This document shows, in pieces, positions 54,895 to 64,000 of a DNA stretch of 64,000 nt (positions are counted from its first letter, which is position 1; the number at the start of each line of letters is the position of its first letter). The stretch spans positions 1 to 64,000 of the forward strand of contig JAHYIV010000013.1 of assembly GCA_019429465.1 (NCBI GenBank). The letters are read 5' to 3'. A program made the position numbers and the translations under genes. This DNA comes from Desulfoarculaceae bacterium. GTDB lineage: Bacteria > Desulfobacterota > Desulfobulbia > Desulfobulbales > Desulfocapsaceae. The notes under the pieces are model-generated. The model saw only the letters and a list, made by a program, of their open reading frames with translations. It had not been told where the DNA came from and did no database searches.

Positions 54895-55019
54895 GCCGTT
54901 GTCGAAGGTCGAAAGACAATTATTTCCATGGTGAATAGTTCCAAAAATGCAACAATTATTACTTAACACCTACTCAGTTGACCGATCCGCTAACGATCAT
55001 CACCCCTATCCCGTGAGTC

Positions 55020-56954
55020 ATGTATAGTATGTTCATCATCAAACGATTCGCCCTTCTCTGCCTCGTGACTGTCTTGTTACTGCCATCCTCCGCCTGTGCC
55101 GAGGAGCAGATTGCCTTCAATTTCAACAATGCCGATATCCGGACGGTGATCAAGAGCGTGGCCCACATCACCGGCAGGAATTTTGTCATTGACCCGGCGG
55201 TGAAGGGAGAGGTCACCATTATCAGTTCGGAGACCATGTCAGCGGAGGAACTCTACGCCATCTTTCTTTCCGTCCTCCAGGTCCATGGCTATACCGCTAT
55301 CGAGTCCGGCAATATCATCAAGGTCATCCCTGTGGTCAAGGCCAAGCAGGAGACCGATGCGACCGCTATGTCGAGGCGGGGGTCATCGCCCAGCGATCAA
55401 ACCATTACCAGAATTTACAAGTTACGCTATATAGGAGTGCAAGAGTTAATTTCCGTCCTGAAGCCTCTGGTAGCAAACACCGCCTACCTCGGGTTCCATC
55501 TGGAGAGTAATACGCTGATCATGGTGGATCGAGCGGCCAATATTGAACGGCAGGTCAAAATCATCGAAAGCATTGATCATGATACCACAGGCAAATCCGA
55601 GATTATTACCCTGCAATATGCCTCGGCCACAGACCTGGTCGCGGTGATTGCCTCGCTGGAGAATAAGGCAAACAAAAGAGCTGGCGATCATCTGCAGATG
55701 GCTGCCGATGCCCGGACCAACAGCATCCTGCTGAGTGGCGATCCCCACTATATACTCAGGGTAAAGGCCCAGATAGCGCACCTTGACACACCCGTCATCA
55801 GCGAAGGCAGCACCCAGGTTGTCTTTCTCCGTAATGCCAAGGCCATAGACCTGGTACCCATCTTAACCGGCACGGTGAAGGCAGAAACTCCTGCCGGACA
55901 AGCAGCTCCCCCTCCCGCCAAGCAGGAAGCTATCATTGTCCTTGCCGATGAGGCCAGCAATGCCTTGATCATTACCGCCCCGCCGGCCCAGATGAAATCG
56001 ATACAGTCGGTGGTTCGACAACTTGACATTCGCCGGGCCCAGTTGATGATCGAGGCCATTATCGCCGAGGTCTCCGTTGACAATGCCGAGGAATTCGGCA
56101 TCCAGTGGCGTTCAGGCAGCGATGTCGGCGCCGGCAACAACGCGGTTCTTGGCGGCACCAATTTTAACGCCACAGGCTCCGGGATCAATGCCATCTCCGT
56201 TAACCCCGAGGCATTGATTCACGCCGAGGGCTTGAGTCTTGGTTTCTTCAGCGGTACCTCGCATATCCTCGGCCAGGAGATCATCAACCTCAGCTCCCTG
56301 ATCCGTGCCCTGTCGTATACCGGGAACACCAACATCCTTTCGACCCCGAGTCTGATGACCATGGACAATGTGGAAGCGGAGATCGTCGTCGGCCAGAACG
56401 TTCCCTTCCCCACCGGCAGCTATACCTCTACCGGCAGCACGACCTCCACGGTCAACCCCTTCACCACCTACGAGCGCCACGATGTCGGCATCAAGCTCAA
56501 GGTCAAGCCGCAGATTACCGAAGGCGACACCATCCGTCTTGATATCACCCAGGAGGTGTCCAGCGTTGTCCCTGCCTCATTTGGCCAGGCCGCCGGCCCG
56601 ACCACCAATACCCGGACCATCACCACCTCCGTGCTGGTCGATGACGGCAAGCTCCTGGTACTCGGCGGTCTGATCAGCAATGATGTGCGCGAAGAAGAAC
56701 ATTCCGTCCCCATTCTCGGCCGCATCCCCCTTCTCGGCGCCCTCTTCCGCTACAACAGCGTCAACCATGACAAACGCAACCTCATGGTTTTTCTCCGGCC
56801 GGTTATTATCCGCGAAGCCGCCAGCAGTTCCAGGATCACCTTTGACAAGTACGATTACATGCGTGATCTCCAGCAGCGACATGGAGAGCAGCAAAGCTTC
56901 CTGCTGCCGAAAGATGAGGCCCCGCTCCTGCCGGTGGCCGGCCAGGGTGATTAA
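55020..56954 (+). CDS. gspD: Type II secretion secretin GspD
   Basis: Outer-membrane secretin ring. The 644-residue product has a signal peptide (cleavage near SACA), the N0 domain ([37 protein letters not shown]), N1-N3 repeats ([46 protein letters not shown]), and the secretin core with [38 protein letters not shown] and [15 protein letters not shown]. Two ATGs nine bases apart are both possible starts. It is 125 bp after gspC. Confidence 0.96.
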   Translation: MYSMFIIKRFALLCLVTVLLLPSSACAEEQIAFNFNNADIRTVIKSVAHITGRNFVIDPAVKGEVTIISSETMSAEELYAIFLSVLQVHGYTAIESGNIIKVIPVVKAKQETDATAMSRRGSSPSDQTITRIYKLRYIGVQELISVLKPLVANTAYLGFHLESNTLIMVDRAANIERQVKIIESIDHDTTGKSEIITLQYASATDLVAVIASLENKANKRAGDHLQMAADARTNSILLSGDPHYILRVKAQIAHLDTPVISEGSTQVVFLRNAKAIDLVPILTGTVKAETPAGQAAPPPAKQEAIIVLADEASNALIITAPPAQMKSIQSVVRQLDIRRAQLMIEAIIAEVSVDNAEEFGIQWRSGSDVGAGNNAVLGGTNFNATGSGINAISVNPEALIHAEGLSLGFFSGTSHILGQEIINLSSLIRALSYTGNTNILSTPSLMTMDNVEAEIVVGQNVPFPTGSYTSTGSTTSTVNPFTTYERHDVGIKLKVKPQITEGDTIRLDITQEVSSVVPASFGQAAGPTTNTRTITTSVLVDDGKLLVLGGLISNDVREEEHSVPILGRIPLLGALFRYNSVNHDKRNLMVFLRPVIIREAASSSRITFDKYDYMRDLQQRHGEQQSFLLPKDEAPLLPVAGQGD

Positions 56955-56955
56955 G

Positions 56956-58470
56956 ATGCCCGAGTCCGCAATCATTATCGAACGGCTTCTCCCCTTTTCC
57001 TTTGCCAAGCGGCACGGGGTCCTGGTTGATCATCGTGGCGGCAACAGCATGGCCCAGGTCTCCTGCCGTTCCGGTTTCACGCCCCTGGTCCTGGCCGAGC
57101 TGCGCCGCTTTCTGGGGCAGCCTTTTGAGCTGGTGCCGGTGGAAGATGACCAGTTTGACCTGCTGCTGCATACCATCTATGAAGGTGGCGTCGAGGACAT
57201 GGAGCTCAACGGCGGGCTTGAAGATGAGCTGGAAGAAGAGCTTGACCTCAACAGCATCGCCCGGCAGCTGGCCGAGCCGGAAGATCTGCTGGAAAGCCAG
57301 GATGACGCGCCGATCATTCGCCTGATCAACGGCCTGCTCACCGAGGCCATCAAGGAAAATGCCTCCGATATCCACATTGAGCCCTTTGAAAAAAGACTGC
57401 GGGTGAGATTCAGGACCGACGGCATGCTGCGTGACCGACTGCAGCCGCCCCGTGAGCTGGCGCAACTCATTACCTCCCGGATCAAGATCATGGCCAAGCT
57501 TGATATTGCCGAGAAAAGACTGCCCCAGGACGGACGCATCTCCCTGCGTGTCGCCGGCCGGCCGGTGGATGTACGGGTCTCCATTATGCCCTGCGGGGCC
57601 GGGGAGCGGGTTGTGCTCCGCCTGCTCAACAAACAGTCCGGGCGCCTCGATCTCAAACAACTGGGCATGGCGCCCGCCGATCTGACCCTGATGGACAATC
57701 TCATTCACCGTCCCCATGGCATTATCCTGGTCACGGGCCCCACCGGTTCAGGGAAGACGACCACCCTCTATGCCGCCTTAACCCGCCTGAACCAGAGCGA
57801 CCGCAACATCATGACGGTGGAAGATCCCATTGAATATTATCTTGACGGCATCGGCCAGACCCAGATCAATCCCAAGGTGGGTATGACCTTTGCCAAGGGT
57901 CTGCGCGCCATCCTGCGCCAGGATCCGGATGTGGTGATGGTGGGTGAGATCCGCGACCTGGAAACCGCCGAAATCGCCGTCCAGGCCAGCCTCACCGGTC
58001 ATCTCGTTCTTTCGACCCTGCACACCAATACGGCAGTGGGGGCGGTGACCCGCCTGCGTGACATGGGCATTGAGCCCTTTCTGCTCTCCTCGACCGTGAT
58101 CGGGGTTGTGTCCCAGCGCCTGGTACGCATGCTCTGCCCCCATTGTAAATCCTCACACCCGGCCACCCCTTCCGAGTGCGAGGAATTGGGTCTGTCGGCT
58201 GCCGCCCCTCCCCAACTCTTCTCCGCCAACGGTTGTGAGAAATGTAACTCTCTGGGCTACCATGGCCGGAGCAGTATCTACGAAATGCTGGAGATTTCAG
58301 ATGCCCTGCAGACCATGATCCACGACTGTGCCTCCGAGCAAGAGCTGGAGGCCCAGGCCCGCCTGCATACCGCCAGTATTCGTCAGGATGGACTGCGACG
58401 CATTCTCGCCGGCGACACCACCATCGAAGAGGTGCTCCGGGTCACCAACAGAGATCTGGAGGTGGTGTGA
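56956..58470 (+). CDS. gspE: Type II secretion ATPase GspE
   Basis: Cytoplasmic hexameric ATPase that drives pseudopilus assembly. The 504-residue protein has an N-terminal domain, [18 protein letters not shown], the arginine finger region [11 protein letters not shown], Walker [11 protein letters not shown], the Asp-box [13 protein letters not shown], the Walker [17 protein letters not shown], a His-box [14 protein letters not shown], and the zinc motif CPHC...CEKC. I start it at the ATG at 56956, just after the gspD stop; a much longer in-frame extension at 56680 would lie within gspD. Confidence 0.97.
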   Translation: MPESAIIIERLLPFSFAKRHGVLVDHRGGNSMAQVSCRSGFTPLVLAELRRFLGQPFELVPVEDDQFDLLLHTIYEGGVEDMELNGGLEDELEEELDLNSIARQLAEPEDLLESQDDAPIIRLINGLLTEAIKENASDIHIEPFEKRLRVRFRTDGMLRDRLQPPRELAQLITSRIKIMAKLDIAEKRLPQDGRISLRVAGRPVDVRVSIMPCGAGERVVLRLLNKQSGRLDLKQLGMAPADLTLMDNLIHRPHGIILVTGPTGSGKTTTLYAALTRLNQSDRNIMTVEDPIEYYLDGIGQTQINPKVGMTFAKGLRAILRQDPDVVMVGEIRDLETAEIAVQASLTGHLVLSTLHTNTAVGAVTRLRDMGIEPFLLSSTVIGVVSQRLVRMLCPHCKSSHPATPSECEELGLSAAAPPQLFSANGCEKCNSLGYHGRSSIYEMLEISDALQTMIHDCASEQELEAQARLHTASIRQDGLRRILAGDTTIEEVLRVTNRDLEVV

Positions 58471-58473
58471 TCG

Positions 58474-59688
58474 ATGGCCGCGTTTAACTATAGCGCCCTC
58501 AACCGGCAAGGCAGTCTCCTGCATGGTGTGATCGAGGGTGATTCCCCCCGCCATGTCAGACAACTGCTCCGTCACAAGGAGCTGATCCCGGTCACCATTG
58601 AAGAGATAAAACGACGCGCTTCCGCAGGCAAATTCCAGATGCATCGGCGGCGCAAGATCAGTGCCTCCGAGCTGGCACTGATCACCAGACAACTCGCCAC
58701 CCTGATCCGCTCAGGCACGGTGCTGGAAGAATCCCTCAAGGCCGTGGCCGAGCAAAGCGAGCAGGACCGGATCAAATCCGTTCTCCTCGCCGTTCGGGCC
58801 AAGGTGGTCGAGGGGCATTCACTGGCCGTTGCCCTGGCGCAATTCCCGGCCATTTTCCAGGAACTTTATCGGGCCACGGTGGCGGCCGGCGAGAAGACCG
58901 GCTATCTTGATCTTGTTCTCGAACGGCTGGCAGACTATACGGAGTTCAGCCAGCAGTTACGCCAGAAGATGATCCTGGCCCTCCTCTATCCGGTTTTGCT
59001 CACCGGGGTCGCCTTTGCCGTCGTCACCGCCATGATGATCTATGTGGTACCGCAGGTCGTCAAGGTCTTTGAGAATATGGGGCAGGAGCTGCCCCTGCTG
59101 ACCCGGGCGCTGATCACGGCCAGCAGCCTGTTGAAGGCCTACGGGCTCCTTCTTTTTATCACCGTGATTGTGCTGATCATCCTCTTTCGCCTCGTCCTCC
59201 GCCGCGAAGGGGTGCGCTGCCGTTTTCATCATCTGCTGCTGCGGGTACCCTTGCTGGCCAAGGGAATCAAGACCTTGAATGCCGCCCGTTTTGCGCGTAC
59301 CTTCAGTATCTTGACGGCCAGCGGTATTTCGGTCCTCGAAGGGCTGCAGATATCCTCCCAGGTTCTCAGCAACCTGGCCATCCGTCAGGCCGCGACCACA
59401 GCGGCCAGCAGGGTCCGTGAGGGGGCAAGCCTGAACAGGAGCCTGGCTCAATGCGGGTTTTTCCCCCCCATCACCATTCACATGATCGCCAGCGGCGAGG
59501 CCAGCTCCAAGCTCGATGAGATGCTGGGGCGGGCCGCCGACATCCACGAACGCGAAGTCGAGACCATGCTGACCGCCACTCTCAGCATCTTTGAACCCTT
59601 ACTGATCCTGGTGATGGGGGGCGTGGTCCTCTTAATCGTCCTCGCCATCCTGATGCCCATCTTTGAGCTGAACCAACTCGTGCATTAA
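58474..59688 (+). CDS. gspF: Type II secretion inner-membrane platform protein GspF
   Basis: Polytopic platform protein. The 404-residue product has the standard two GspF domains, LITRQLATLIRSGTVLEESLKAVAEQ and the later AARFARTFSILTASGISVLEGLQISSQ, and three membrane helices (about 170-195, 220-240 and 370-395). GEASSKLDEMLGRAADIHE near the end is a family hallmark. It begins three bases after gspE. Confidence 0.96.
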   Translation: MAAFNYSALNRQGSLLHGVIEGDSPRHVRQLLRHKELIPVTIEEIKRRASAGKFQMHRRRKISASELALITRQLATLIRSGTVLEESLKAVAEQSEQDRIKSVLLAVRAKVVEGHSLAVALAQFPAIFQELYRATVAAGEKTGYLDLVLERLADYTEFSQQLRQKMILALLYPVLLTGVAFAVVTAMMIYVVPQVVKVFENMGQELPLLTRALITASSLLKAYGLLLFITVIVLIILFRLVLRREGVRCRFHHLLLRVPLLAKGIKTLNAARFARTFSILTASGISVLEGLQISSQVLSNLAIRQAATTAASRVREGASLNRSLAQCGFFPPITIHMIASGEASSKLDEMLGRAADIHEREVETMLTATLSIFEPLLILVMGGVVLLIVLAILMPIFELNQLVH

Positions 59689-60059
59689 TGCCATCTCTCC
59701 GGTCAAAAAAGGGCTTTACCCTGCTGGAAATCCTGGTTGCCCTGGCGGTTCTCAGTATTGCTCTCATGGCGGCCTTGAAAAGCAGCGGCGTGGCAATACA
59801 GAACACCTCGGCCCTCAAGGAGCGTACCCTGGCCCATTGGGTGATGCTCAATCGGGTCGCCGAGCTGGAACTTGACAGACGCTGGATCTCGCTTGGCACC
59901 ACGAGAGGCAAGACCTTGATGGCCGGACAGACCTGGTATTGGGTCATTTCCACCGAGAAAACTCCTGATCCGGATATTCGCATGGCCGAGGTGAGCGTCG
60001 GCCTCGGAGAGAAAGATAACGCTCTGGTATCTATGGTAGCCTTCCTTGATCGTCCGTAA
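59688..60059 (+). CDS. gspI: Type II secretion minor pseudopilin GspI
   Basis: A 123-residue pseudopilin with the prepilin peptidase site KKG-FTLLEILVALAVLS and the short C-terminal domain of GspI (ALKERTLAHWVMLNRVAELEL, then a DIRMAEVSVG strand). It forms the pseudopilus tip with GspJ and GspK. It starts at the stop codon of gspF. The usual gspG and gspH do not precede it. Confidence 0.9.
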   Translation: MPSLRSKKGFTLLEILVALAVLSIALMAALKSSGVAIQNTSALKERTLAHWVMLNRVAELELDRRWISLGTTRGKTLMAGQTWYWVISTEKTPDPDIRMAEVSVGLGEKDNALVSMVAFLDRP

Positions 60060-60678
60060 ACCCATTACCGACACAGGCTTTACCCTGCTTGAGATCCTGG
60101 TCGCCATGGCTATATTCGCGGTCATTTCGGTCATGACCTTTCACGGACTGCAGGCCATCCTCAAAACCCGTGAAGACATGGATCTTGAGGGCGATCGTCT
60201 GGCCTCCCTGCAGCGGGTCATGATCATGATGAGCAGGGATTTTGAGCAGATTGTCGCCCGCCGTATTCGTGATGAATATGGCGGGCAGCAGCCGGCCCTG
60301 CTCTGCCAGGCCCTGGCAGAAAAAACGGTGGAATTCAGTCGAGGCGGCTGGCGCAATCCGGCAACGCTGGCCCGCAGCAGCATTCAGCGGGTCTCCTACC
60401 GCTTTATCGACCGCAGCATCGTCAGAGAGAGCTGGCCTGTGCTCGACCGTGCCGTGGCCACCAAGCCGCTCAGCCAGACGGTTTTAACCGGAGTCGATGA
60501 TTTCAGGCTTCGTTTCCTCGACCGCGACGAAGAATGGCAGACCAGCTGGCCGCCGGAAGCAAGGGAAGCCAGCAATGACCAGCGCATGCTTCCCCAGGCC
60601 ATTGAGGTGACCCTTGATCTTGAAGATTGGGGAACTATTCACCGGCTTTTTCTGCTGGCCTGGGAGGGTGGTGAATAA
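60046..60678 (+). CDS. gspJ: Type II secretion minor pseudopilin GspJ
   Basis: A 210-residue pseudopilin with the cleavage site DTG-FTLLEILVAMAIFA, then VMTFHGLQAIL and MMSRDFEQIVARRIRDEYG, typical of GspJ. No ATG lies near; a TTG at 60046, inside the end of gspI, gives MIVRKPITDTG and is the likely start. It ends TAATG, overlapping gspK by one base. Confidence 0.88.
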   Translation: MIVRKPITDTGFTLLEILVAMAIFAVISVMTFHGLQAILKTREDMDLEGDRLASLQRVMIMMSRDFEQIVARRIRDEYGGQQPALLCQALAEKTVEFSRGGWRNPATLARSSIQRVSYRFIDRSIVRESWPVLDRAVATKPLSQTVLTGVDDFRLRFLDRDEEWQTSWPPEAREASNDQRMLPQAIEVTLDLEDWGTIHRLFLLAWEGGE

Positions 60679-61637
60679 TGACCAGTCGGCGCCTCCTTTG
60701 CTTGCGGACCCTGGTCCCGGCGAGGCAGTGGAACCAGGAGGGAGCCGCCCTCCTCTCCGTGCTCCTGATATCCGCTTTGATAACTATCATGGCCGTGGCC
60801 ATGATCAGCCGCCAGCAGATTGATATCAGGCGTACGGCGAATGTCATCGAGGCGGAACAGGCCTATTTTCTGGCCAGGGGCGGGGAAAGCTGGGCCAGGT
60901 ACCTGTTGATCAGAGACACCAAAAAGGGGACCATCGATCACCTGGGAGAAGACTGGGCTCGAGGACTGCCCCCGGTTCCGGTAGCAGGTGGCATGGTGTC
61001 GGGAATGATCTTTGACCTGCAGGCACGTTTTAATGTGAACAACCTGCTGGCAGCTGACAGCAACCTGCGGGAAGACAGCCGTCGCCAGTTTGCAAGATTG
61101 CTGAGTTTCTGTCACCTTGAGCCTCAACTCCTGGAGGCGGTGGTTGACTGGATTGATGATGACGTCGATAACGGCTGGTTCGAGGACATGGCCTATAGCA
61201 GTTATGATCCTCCCTACCGCACCGCCAATCAGCCGCTGATAAGCCCAAGCGAGCTCCTCCAGGTGCAGGGTATGAGCGGTGCCGGTTTCCAGTGCCTGGC
61301 CCCTTTGCTCTCGGCCCTGCCGGCTGGAACACGGACGAATATCAATACCGCACCCGCCGGTATTATTGCCTCTCTGGCCGATGACATCTCCCTGGAACAG
61401 GCGGAAGAAGTGATTGCACGGAGACCGATTAAGGGGTATGCAAGGCTTGCCGACTTTTTGGCTGAGCCGGAGTTTATCGACAGTGGGCTGTCAGAGAACA
61501 GCTTATCGCTGGGCAGTGATTTTTTTCTGGTGCAGAGTAAGGCCTCCATGGGCCGGGGCAAAAACACGCTGTTCAGCCTTCTTCAACGCCATGGTTATGG
61601 CGTAAAGGTATTGCAGAGAACAATGGGAACCTATTGA
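60678..61637 (+). CDS. gspK: Type II secretion minor pseudopilin GspK
   Basis: A 319-residue large tip pseudopilin. The hydrophobic segment GAALLSVLLISALITIMAVAM starts after EQG- or EG- like sites, followed by the large alpha-helical domain with FDLQARFNVNNLL, LEAVVDWIDDDVDNGWFEDMAY, TNINTAPAGIIASLADDIS and RRPIKGYARLADFL. It overlaps gspJ by one base. The N-terminal 20 residues before the segment are unusually long and Arg-rich. Confidence 0.92.
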   Translation: MTSRRLLCLRTLVPARQWNQEGAALLSVLLISALITIMAVAMISRQQIDIRRTANVIEAEQAYFLARGGESWARYLLIRDTKKGTIDHLGEDWARGLPPVPVAGGMVSGMIFDLQARFNVNNLLAADSNLREDSRRQFARLLSFCHLEPQLLEAVVDWIDDDVDNGWFEDMAYSSYDPPYRTANQPLISPSELLQVQGMSGAGFQCLAPLLSALPAGTRTNINTAPAGIIASLADDISLEQAEEVIARRPIKGYARLADFLAEPEFIDSGLSENSLSLGSDFFLVQSKASMGRGKNTLFSLLQRHGYGVKVLQRTMGTY

Positions 61638-61639
61638 TA

Positions 61640-62836
61640 ATGAAAGATATAATCATCAGATTCGGTGCCGAAAATCTAGAGGACGTCAGCTGGATGAGGA
61701 CGGATGATGCCTCCTCCCTGCAAAGCGGCTCACTGGCCGAGGCCGCCGCGGACTGCCAGGAGGCACGGGTCATTGTGCTCGTGCCGGCGGCCGATGTTCT
61801 GCTGATCAGGGCCATGATTCCCGGCCGGAATCGAAAAAGGAGTATCCAGGCGGCCCCTTTCGTTCTGGAGGAACACCTGGCCGATAATATTGAAAAATTT
61901 CATTTTTCCTGTGGCCCCCGCAATCCCGACGGCAGCATGGATGTCGCCGTCGTTAACAAAAAGTGCATGGTCCAGTGGCTCTCTCTGTTACACAATGTTG
62001 GCCTGGAAGTTGACGCCCTGATCCCTGAAACCCTGGCTGTGCCCTATGAAGAGGAGGGTCTGACGATCCTGATCGATCATGATCAGGCCCTGATCCGTAC
62101 CGGACTAAGAGCCGGTTTTGCCGTCGATGTCCACAATCTGCAGGCCGCCCTGCAGGCCCATCTGGCGTCTCTTGCCGATGCTTCCATTGGCCGGATCCGC
62201 CTCTTTCAGGAGGAGGATATCGATCTCAATCTCGAGCTGGCAGTGCCTGTCTCGCCAGCCGTCAAGACAACAGCCATGGCCGCTTTTGGTCAGGGATTTG
62301 ACAGGAAGATCGCCCTTGACCTCCTCCAGGGAGAATACAGCCGGAAGACCGATTGGCAGCAGGTCATGGAGCACTGGAGGATCCCCTTTGTCCTGGCCCT
62401 GGTCTTCATTACGGTCAAAGTCGTTTTATTTGGTGTCGATTTCATCTATTATCAACAGCAAAGCCAATCCCTGCAGAAACGCATTGAAAGCGTGTATCTC
62501 TCCGCTTTTCCAGAGACCAGAAAGCTGGTGAATCCCCGGGCCCAGATGGAACAACAGCTGTCCCTGCTCACTGACGGCCAAGGGGTTCAGTCCGGTTTCC
62601 TCGAATCATTGGCCCGAGTCGGCCCGGCCTTACAACAGACAGAAGGCTACGCCCTGCAGCGTCTCAGTTACCGGGATAATGACCTGGAGCTGGAGTTGAC
62701 CTTGGCCGGCCTGGATGCCGCCAGGGAATTAAAGGATCGTCTGCTGGCCAATACCGATTTAAGCGTCGAGATTCGCACCAGTCCGGCCGACGATAATCGG
62801 GTTTCAGCGCGCCTGCAAGTCAAGGAGAAAAGATAA
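61640..62836 (+). CDS. gspL: Type II secretion platform protein GspL
   Basis: A 398-residue bitopic inner-membrane protein that ties GspE to the platform. It has an actin-like cytoplasmic domain (LVPAADVLLIRAMIPGRNRKRSIQAAPFVLEEHLADNIEKFHF), one membrane helix near residue 250 (IPFVLALVFITVKVVLFGVDF), and a periplasmic domain (LESLARVGPALQQTEGYALQRLSY). The ATG at 61640 is preferred over a TTG at 61634. Confidence 0.9.
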   Translation: MKDIIIRFGAENLEDVSWMRTDDASSLQSGSLAEAAADCQEARVIVLVPAADVLLIRAMIPGRNRKRSIQAAPFVLEEHLADNIEKFHFSCGPRNPDGSMDVAVVNKKCMVQWLSLLHNVGLEVDALIPETLAVPYEEEGLTILIDHDQALIRTGLRAGFAVDVHNLQAALQAHLASLADASIGRIRLFQEEDIDLNLELAVPVSPAVKTTAMAAFGQGFDRKIALDLLQGEYSRKTDWQQVMEHWRIPFVLALVFITVKVVLFGVDFIYYQQQSQSLQKRIESVYLSAFPETRKLVNPRAQMEQQLSLLTDGQGVQSGFLESLARVGPALQQTEGYALQRLSYRDNDLELELTLAGLDAARELKDRLLANTDLSVEIRTSPADDNRVSARLQVKEKR

Positions 62837-63333
62837 TGACCAGCTTTTTGAACACCCTAAGCCGCCGGGAAAGATTAATGGTGATGGCGGCCGGGGGGCT
62901 GCTCCTGCTGCTGGTCAGCTATTTTGCCATCATTTCGCCCCTTACTAAAAAGTTACATTTCCACCAGGAACGGATCCCGGCCCAGCAGGAGTTGTTAACC
63001 TGGATGGAGCAATCAGCTCAGCAGGTGAAAAAGAGCCGCGGCCTGGTGCGGAATACGACAAGGTACAGCGGCAGTGAATCCGCCTCTTCTTATATCAAGA
63101 CCACGGCCAAGGCGCGAGGCCTTGGCGACGGTATCAAGGAGGTGGAATCCACCGGCCAGGGCATCAAGGTCTTGATCGAAGGAGTCATCTTTGATAGTAT
63201 CATCTCCTGGCTTGACCTGCTCCAACAGAGCTATGGCCTGGCGGTCGTAGATATCTCCATCAGCAGGGCGAAAGATCCCGGGACTGTTAACGTCCAGGTT
63301 CTTTTCAGGGAGGGCGGCCATGATGAATCGTAA
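62836..63333 (+). CDS. gspM: Type II secretion platform protein GspM
   Basis: A 165-residue protein with one N-terminal membrane helix (LMVMAAGGLLLLLVSYFAIISPL) after LSRRERL, and a periplasmic ferredoxin-like domain with FDSIISWLDLLQQSYGLAVVDISISRA. It pairs with GspL. It starts at the gspL stop and overlaps gspN by 14 bases. Confidence 0.9.
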   Translation: MTSFLNTLSRRERLMVMAAGGLLLLLVSYFAIISPLTKKLHFHQERIPAQQELLTWMEQSAQQVKKSRGLVRNTTRYSGSESASSYIKTTAKARGLGDGIKEVESTGQGIKVLIEGVIFDSIISWLDLLQQSYGLAVVDISISRAKDPGTVNVQVLFREGGHDES

Positions 63334-64000
63334 AAGGCTGGTCCTCCTCGCGGTTGTGGCCTATGCCTTCTTTCTGCTCTGGTATGCGCCGGCTCAGCTG
63401 GTCTTTGGTTTTCTCGGGAAGGGGGTGACTACGCCGGCAGGTCTTCTCCAGTGCCGCAATCTTGAGGGTAACTGGCGCGAGGGTGTGGCCCGTGATGGTC
63501 AGCTGGGAAGGGTCCAATTAAAGGAGATCCGCTGGACGCTGCGCCCCTGGAGTCTGTTAACAGGGAGCCTGAGCGCCTCCATCTCGGCACAAACAGGGTA
63601 TGGCTCTTTTATGGCCCGCCTCAACAGGGGGATCCGCTCGTTGTCCCTGCGGGAACTGGAGGCCGATATTGATATTGCCTCATTATCACCACTCATGAAA
63701 GCGACCGGCATCCAACTGGACGGCAAGGTGCTTGGCTCCATGTCCGATTTTACCGTCCGCCAGGGCAGAATAACCGCGGCCCAGGGGCAATGGGTGTGGC
63801 ACGATGCCTCGGTTACCTCCCCCCGGCAAAACCAGCTGGGAACCATCACCATCGATCTTACCACCAGCTCAAATGAGACCAGGGCCATCATCGGTGACAA
63901 GGGCGGCCCGTTGCAGCTTGACGGGCTCGTGGTCTTGGCGGGTGATGGCCGTTACAGCCTGACGGCCAGGATGGGTGCCCGCCAGTCGGAGCTGGATGAG
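63320..64000 (+). CDS. gspN: Type II secretion protein GspN, 3' end beyond the window
   Basis: An ATG at 63320 (then a second at 63323) within the end of gspM opens a frame that stays open to the window edge: MMNRKRLVLLAVVAYAFFLLWYAPAQ, a membrane anchor, then GVTTPAGLLQCRNLEGNWREGVA and LKEIRWTLRPWSLLTGSLSASIS, the typical GspN/AsmA-like beginning. 227 residues are visible; the gene is not complete. It continues the operon by a 14-base overlap. Confidence 0.85.
   Translation, partial: MMNRKRLVLLAVVAYAFFLLWYAPAQLVFGFLGKGVTTPAGLLQCRNLEGNWREGVARDGQLGRVQLKEIRWTLRPWSLLTGSLSASISAQTGYGSFMARLNRGIRSLSLRELEADIDIASLSPLMKATGIQLDGKVLGSMSDFTVRQGRITAAQGQWVWHDASVTSPRQNQLGTITIDLTTSSNETRAIIGDKGGPLQLDGLVVLAGDGRYSLTARMGARQSELDE

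Overview
The window is a 64 kb stretch of a Gram-negative chromosome, most likely from a Desulfobulbales-like member of the Desulfobacterota. That placement is my inference. It rests on the mix of secB, a type II secretion operon, a selenocysteine tRNA gene, split glyQ, very many multihaem c-type cytochromes and a radical SAM/methyltransferase fusion; no rRNA or other taxonomic marker is present. Most of 1-34.8 kb is ordinary housekeeping sequence with short intergenic gaps that carry several families of dispersed palindromic repeats.

Layout. 0-2.7 kb: the 3' part of a secretin gene (MshL/PilQ type) and a lipoprotein. 3.3-9.3 kb: secB, uvrA, a CoA-binding protein, glyQ, selC and a small acidic protein. 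9.3-17.7 kb: a secreted ATP-dependent DNA ligase (LigE type), tRNA-Met, groES-groEL, ilvE, an AI-2E-family transporter, tRNA-Pro, tRNA-Asn and pyruvate kinase. 17.8-30.8 kb: a YbiT-type ABC-F protein, an LtaS/MdoB-type membrane sulfatase, a YbhB-like protein, a methyltransferase, a lytic transglycosylase, pcm with a lipoprotein, htpG and an oxygen-dependent-type protoporphyrinogen oxidase. 30.9-34.2 kb: an 1110-residue fusion of radical SAM, ArsM-like methyltransferase and a cysteine-rich DUF5714-like domain.

The most remarkable part is 34.8-53.3 kb. A minus-strand gene run (43846 to 34961) encodes, in order, a rhodanese-like lipoprotein, an outer-membrane beta-barrel, a 12-haem cytochrome, a 10-haem cytochrome, a Rieske protein, a b6-type cytochrome b, a short cytochrome b C-terminal subunit, a tetrahaem cytochrome and a lipoprotein. 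From the 12-haem gene on, every junction overlaps. Read together, this looks like a complete route for electrons from menaquinol in the inner membrane to the cell surface, encoded in one operon. The block is bracketed by a 26-bp direct repeat of the 3' end of a DUF2058 gene (34798-34823 and 44318-44343, 25/26 identical), as expected if it entered as an island at that gene's end; no integrase gene remains. About 2 kb further on, past a small membrane protein, rnhA and srkA, a second and different conduit locus (53254 to 46610) encodes an OmcA/MtrC-like decahaem lipoprotein with a collagen-like stalk, another beta-barrel, a pentahaem lipoprotein and a lipoprotein with 15 to 18 haem sites.

53.9-64 kb: a plus-strand type II secretion operon, gspC-D-E-F-I-J-K-L-M-N, tightly packed and lacking gspG and gspH; gspN runs off the right edge. 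Type II secretion could be the exporter for surface cytochromes such as those next door, but that link is only inferred from position.
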